A stretch of 64,000 bases of DNA from COMBO-56-21 sp963705355 (GTDB lineage: Archaea; Thermoplasmatota; Thermoplasmata; UBA10834), in the NCBI GenBank assembly GCA_963705355.1, contig OY970070.1, positions 1,736,001-1,800,000 on the forward strand, written 5' to 3'. The translations under genes were made by a program, and so were the position numbers. The notes beneath the pieces were generated by a model. That model made no database searches. It worked only from the letters and a program-made list of their open reading frames with translations, and was not told the origin of the DNA. Of the stretch, positions 60,570 through 64,000 are shown piece by piece; within the stretch, counting starts at the first letter, position 1; each line of letters opens with the position of its first letter.

Positions 60570-62021
60570 ATGGAAACGGGTAGAAAACGCGTGCTGCTCT
60601 TCAATGCCAAGCGCGAGAAATGCGAGGCCATCTCTCCTCATTTGGGCCTCGCTATGCTGGCGGGGGTGCTGAAAAGCAAGGGGCACGATGTCCTTGTGGT
60701 CGATTACCAGCTGACGCACGCGGCGCCATCCCCGGCGGAGTTCGTGAAGAGCTTTCGGCCAGACGTCGTGGGCGTGACTCTCTACACGGCGACTATGAAG
60801 GAGGCGAACGAGGTCATCGACGAGGTCTCGAAGTTCGGCCTGCCGATCATGGTCGGCGGGCCTCATGCGACGTTGTACCACGAAGAGCTGGCCGGGGACA
60901 CAAGGCTGGACTACATAGTGACAGGTGAGGCGGAGAACGTGATCGCGGAGGTCGTTGAGAAGGCCAAGCCTCTCGAGAGACCCCAGATAGTGAGGGCGGT
61001 CCCGCCTGATCCGAGGCTGCTACCATACCCCGATTTCGCATTTCACGGCCGCGAGGGTATTACGATCTATCCCATGCAGACGAGCAGGGGTTGCCCGAAC
61101 GCATGCTCCTTCTGCGCAGTCTATCTCGTGTCCACCCGGAAATGGCGACCTAGGGACCCAGAGATCTGTGTCGCCGAGCTAGTGAAGGCCAAGGAGGAGC
61201 TGCCGAGTCTCAAGTCCGTGATAATCTTCGACGACAATCCGACCGTGAAGAAGGACCACATAAGGCGGTTCCTCGACTCCTACGTCAAGGAGAACATCAA
61301 CCTCGCTCTCACGGTGATCAACACAAGAGCGGACGGTCTGGACGAGGAGATCATCGCCCTGCTGAAAAAGGCGAAGTGTCCCTCGATAGGACTCGGTGTG
61401 GAGTCTGGATGTCCAGAGGTCTTCGAGAAGATCGGCAAGGGCGAGACCCTTGAAGAGATCAAGACCACTGCTAAGTTGATAAAGAAGCACGGGATGCCTC
61501 TCAGCCTGTGCTTCGTGATCGGGCTCGAGGGCGATTCGCTTGAGAAGACGAAGGCGTCCATCAACCTGGCGAAGGAGCTGAAGCCGGACCACATATTCTG
61601 GAACATGATCACGCCTTTCAAGGGCACGAAGATCCGCGAGTGGTACGACGAGAACGGGCGGGTCTTCGATGTCATCAACCACTCGTCCTACGTGGACGGG
61701 GACTTCGGGTGCGACGAGCCCTGTGCAGAGTCGCCCGAGTTCAGTGTCGAGGACCGCAAGAAGGCGTACATGGTGGCGATCCTCGAGACCAACGACAACA
61801 AGCTCCTCCTCAGGCACATCCCCCGTCTGCTCCCGTCCGTCAGGAGGTACCACCTGTACGGGGAGTTCCTCCGGTGGATACCGCGCCAGGTCGGCAAGGA
61901 CTTCCGATATCTCGGCTCCCTCGTCCGAAGGGCAGTGAGGGTCTTCAGGGAGGAGGGTTCCAGAGAGGCTGCCAGGAGAATCCTTCAATACATGCGCCCG
62001 AAGGAGAGCGCGGGCGACTAA
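60570..62021 (+). CDS. B12-binding-domain radical SAM protein
   Basis: The 483-residue protein starts at ATG 60570. An N-terminal B12-binding-like Rossmann domain (LGLAMLAGVLKSKGHDVLVV; PDVVGVTLYTATMKEANEVI; MVGGPHATLYHEEL) precedes a radical SAM barrel with the cluster motif Cys175-x3-Cys179-x2-Cys182 in SRGCPNACSFCAVY and a SPASM-free C-terminal helical region. The usual B12-ligating DxHxxG motif is not obvious (VDYQLTHAAPSP). Such enzymes carry out methylation or ring chemistry on unreactive carbons. Here it is likely a sugar- or lipid-modifying enzyme of the glycan locus. Confidence 0.88.
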   Translation: METGRKRVLLFNAKREKCEAISPHLGLAMLAGVLKSKGHDVLVVDYQLTHAAPSPAEFVKSFRPDVVGVTLYTATMKEANEVIDEVSKFGLPIMVGGPHATLYHEELAGDTRLDYIVTGEAENVIAEVVEKAKPLERPQIVRAVPPDPRLLPYPDFAFHGREGITIYPMQTSRGCPNACSFCAVYLVSTRKWRPRDPEICVAELVKAKEELPSLKSVIIFDDNPTVKKDHIRRFLDSYVKENINLALTVINTRADGLDEEIIALLKKAKCPSIGLGVESGCPEVFEKIGKGETLEEIKTTAKLIKKHGMPLSLCFVIGLEGDSLEKTKASINLAKELKPDHIFWNMITPFKGTKIREWYDENGRVFDVINHSSYVDGDFGCDEPCAESPEFSVEDRKKAYMVAILETNDNKLLLRHIPRLLPSVRRYHLYGEFLRWIPRQVGKDFRYLGSLVRRAVRVFREEGSREAARRILQYMRPKESAGD

Positions 62022-62038
62022 TCCGGCCGAGGTGCCTT

Positions 62039-62785
62039 ATGAGGGAGCTTCTTTCCAGAGTCCGGAAAGCAACGAGAGAGAAAGGTGTTGGGCATGTCGT
62101 ACGCTCCGGGATCGACATAGTGTCTCATCGGGTGAAGCTCAATTCAGGATACTGGTGCTCTAGACTGCTCCGGTCGTCCAGGACCTTTGCATTTCAGGGA
62201 AACAGTTACCACTACTTCTTCCACAGGCACAATACGACTTGGAGAAACGAACGCTGCGTTGAAATCCCAATCGTCTGGAAGATAGTTGGAGAGCATCAGG
62301 GGAAGGAGATTCTAGAAGTAGGGAACGTGTTGTCGCATTACTACCCCGTCAAGCACGATATCGTCGACAAATACGAAATCTTCGACCGGGTAATCAATCA
62401 GGATGTCGTGGATTTCCGACCTTCGAAGAAGTATGATCTGATAGTGAGCATCTCCACCATGGAGCATGTTGGCTGGGACGAGGACCCGCGCGACCAGTCG
62501 AAGATTCTTGGGGAGCCTGTCAAGATTCTTCGAGCCCTCGACAACCTCCAGGAGTGCCTGGCCCCTGGCGGATCGATAGTCATAACCTTCCCCGCGGGCT
62601 ACAACCCTCAGCTGGACAAGTCGCTCGCGGACGGGAGGATCAAGTTCACGAAGCGGCTCTGCATGAGGCGAGTCTCCAAGAACAAATGGGTCGAGGCCGA
62701 TTGGAAGGCCTGCCGAGATGCGAGATATGAGATGCCGTACACGGCCGCGAATGCTCTTGTCGTCCTATTCATATCGAAGATGTGA
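62039..62785 (+). CDS. SAM-dependent methyltransferase-like protein
   Basis: From ATG 62039 the protein has 248 residues, 17 bases after the radical SAM stop. The N-terminus is basic and helical. The core resembles a class I methyltransferase with a divergent motif I (EILEVGNVLSHYYPVKHDIV), YDLIVSISTMEHVGWDEDP and the motif-III region QECLAPGGSIVITFPAGYN. This type is common in glycan clusters, where it methylates sugars. The frame extends upstream to 61640 inside the radical SAM gene, which is a shadow. Confidence 0.8.
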   Translation: MRELLSRVRKATREKGVGHVVRSGIDIVSHRVKLNSGYWCSRLLRSSRTFAFQGNSYHYFFHRHNTTWRNERCVEIPIVWKIVGEHQGKEILEVGNVLSHYYPVKHDIVDKYEIFDRVINQDVVDFRPSKKYDLIVSISTMEHVGWDEDPRDQSKILGEPVKILRALDNLQECLAPGGSIVITFPAGYNPQLDKSLADGRIKFTKRLCMRRVSKNKWVEADWKACRDARYEMPYTAANALVVLFISKM

Positions 62786-62859
62786 GGTTTCATCATGATG
62801 AAAGGCGTGAAGGTCCATACGGCTCCGGTCGCGAGTCGCGAACTCCGGAAGGATGACGC

Positions 62860-64000
62860 ATGAAGATCGCGGTCTTCCACAACCTCCCGACAGGCGGGGC
62901 AAAGAGGGTGCTTCACGGGTTCGTGAGGCAACTCACAAGATCCGGGCACTCGGTCGAAGTCTTCGTACCTTCCACCGCGAGGGAGGACTTCCTTCCTCTG
63001 AAGGGCGCTGGCGCCAATGTGACCGTTTTCCCCGTCAAGAAGACGCTGTCCGGCTCCCTGTACTCGTTCCTTCGATACATCCCGCCTGCGGAGATCTCCT
63101 TGAGGGACCTCGAGTGGGTCCAGAAGGAGATCGCCGAGACGATCAACAAGGGGGAGTACGACGTAGTGCTCTGCGAGCAGGACCGTTGGACGATGTCCCC
63201 GTTCTTCCTGAAGTTCGTCACGAAGCCCACGGTCTATTTCTGCCAGCAGCCCTCGAGGTTCAACGAAGAGGTCCTGCGGAACGTCTCGAGGAAGGCTGGA
63301 TACAAGGACAACCTAAGCCCCTTGCGCAGGAGGATCCGAAGGCAGTTTGCCAAAAGGCTCCCGAGAATCGACAAGGAGAACGCCTCCCATGCGAAGTACG
63401 TCCTCGTGAACTCCAACTTCTCCAGGGAGTCCGTGCTCAGGAGCTACGGGCTGAACTCGTATGTCTCCTATCTCGGAGTGGACACGGACCTGTTCAAGCC
63501 CTCGGGCGTCACCAGAGAGAGCTTCGTCTTGTCGGTCGGCGAGTGCGCCCCTAAGAAAGGGTTCGATTTCATAATCCGGTCTCTTGCGCTGATGGCTTCG
63601 AAAGTCCGACCCAAACTCGTGCTCGTCTGCAACAGTTTCGACCCCGGTTGGAAGAACTATCTCGAACAGCTCGCGAAGAAAGTGGATGTCAACCTGGAGA
63701 TCAAGGCGCTTGTTCAGGACGACGAGATCGTTTCGTTGTACCAAAAGGCGTGTCTTGTGCTCTTCGCCCCATACCTCGAACCATTCGGGCTTGTGCCTCT
63801 TGAGGCGATGGCGTGTGGGACCCCGGTCGTCGCTGTCAGGGAGGGGGGAGTGAGAGAGAGCGTCGTCCACAACGAGACTGGGATACTCACTGAGCGAGAT
63901 GAGAGGATGTTCTCGGAGGCCGTTTCTGGTCTTCTGGCGGATGCGAGACGAAGGGATGCTATGGGCAAGAAGGCCATTGAAGTAGTGCGCGGCTTCTGGA
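62860..64000 (+). CDS. Glycosyltransferase family 4 protein, 3' end outside window
   Basis: The frame is open from ATG 62860 (MKIAVFHNLPTGGAKRVLHG) to the right edge (380 codons seen). GT-B features are the N-terminal TGGAKR loop and the donor domain with VLSVGECAPKKGFDFIIRSL, LVLFAPYLEPFGLVPLEAM and ACGTPVVAVREGGVRESVV, including the E-x7-E pattern. Its ATG overlaps the stop of a 22-codon ORF (62794-62862), which may help couple translation to the methyltransferase gene. It is the last visible gene of the second glycan locus. Confidence 0.9.
   Translation, partial: MKIAVFHNLPTGGAKRVLHGFVRQLTRSGHSVEVFVPSTAREDFLPLKGAGANVTVFPVKKTLSGSLYSFLRYIPPAEISLRDLEWVQKEIAETINKGEYDVVLCEQDRWTMSPFFLKFVTKPTVYFCQQPSRFNEEVLRNVSRKAGYKDNLSPLRRRIRRQFAKRLPRIDKENASHAKYVLVNSNFSRESVLRSYGLNSYVSYLGVDTDLFKPSGVTRESFVLSVGECAPKKGFDFIIRSLALMASKVRPKLVLVCNSFDPGWKNYLEQLAKKVDVNLEIKALVQDDEIVSLYQKACLVLFAPYLEPFGLVPLEAMACGTPVVAVREGGVRESVVHNETGILTERDERMFSEAVSGLLADARRRDAMGKKAIEVVRGFW

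Noticed and set aside
61179..61988. A 269-codon minus-strand ORF within the radical SAM gene
   Set aside because: It is Leu, Arg and Glu rich without motifs, and the opposite strand carries a complete radical SAM protein.
61640..62038. An N-terminal extension of the methyltransferase frame into the radical SAM gene
   Set aside because: The extension overlaps coding sequence in another frame and is highly basic and low in complexity; the ATG at 62039 is a natural start 17 bases after the upstream stop.
62794..62862. A 22-codon ORF between the methyltransferase and the last GT4 gene
   Set aside because: It is very short and unconserved in appearance; its stop overlaps the next ATG, so it may matter for coupling, but there is no evidence for a product.

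Overview
The window looks like a piece of an archaeal chromosome, roughly mid-50s percent GC by eye. Archaeal signs are: A/T-rich TATA boxes about 25-35 bases before many start codons (for example 3801-3810, 5482-5493, 11293-11302, 39409-39420), which implies many leaderless or short-leader mRNAs; two archaeosortases; DUF835, DUF1616 and DUF4350 proteins; an archaeal-type P-loop ATPase; and a dolichol-type GlcNAc-1-phosphate transferase. A Thermoplasmatota-like or other euryarchaeal origin is plausible but is inference. No rRNA, tRNA, CRISPR array, integrase or insertion sequence was recognised.

Layout. 1-4.1 kb: a Kelch-repeat secreted protein cut by the window edge, a DUF835 membrane receptor-like protein, an Lrp/AsnC regulator and a small protein. 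4.1-17.4 kb: an MFS transporter, then a surface-glycan locus with an archaeosortase, two GT-C-like membrane proteins, three GT4 glycosyltransferases, a CE4 polysaccharide deacetylase, an ATP-grasp ligase and a GlcNAc-1-P transferase. Its content resembles bacterial exosortase/exopolysaccharide loci. 17.4-23.3 kb: mostly housekeeping and redox genes (orphan ABC ATPase, TIM-barrel protein, small membrane protein, two tandem ferredoxin-like proteins followed by an Acr3 arsenite exporter, ACT protein, ProC, zinc-ribbon protein). 23.3-30.7 kb: DUF1616 protein, a second small membrane protein, an operon of DUF4350, DUF4129 and DUF7982-like proteins, and an ATPase with two inserted zinc ribbons.

30.8-45.4 kb: giant surface proteins. 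A 2,316-residue protein with 11 tandem DUF11-like repeats and 5 SdrD/Cna-B-like domains lies downstream of a strongly foldable leader. It is followed by two small paralogous proteins ending in IPEF/IPQF-type sorting signals, and by a 1,984-residue membrane subtilisin. 45.4-49.5 kb: a second archaeosortase and a MoxR-DUF58-membrane protein operon. 49.6-51.8 kb: an arsenic-type locus (thiol oxidoreductase, cysteine-rich PadR regulator, a 39-residue ORF and ArsM), with two matching palindromes around the divergent promoter. 51.9-55.5 kb: a non-pyrrolysine MttB-family methyltransferase, a flavodoxin-like protein and an MFS exporter. 55.5-64 kb: a second glycan locus (NAD-dependent sugar epimerase, UDP-GlcNAc 2-epimerase, glycosyltransferases of CgeB, GT2 and GT4 type, a B12-binding radical SAM protein and a methyltransferase), cut by the right edge.

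Taken together, the window mainly encodes building and anchoring of the cell surface: sugar-nucleotide supply, glycan assembly, archaeosortase processing and giant adhesin-like proteins. Two separate arsenic-handling modules, export at 20 kb and methylation at 50 kb, sit within it.
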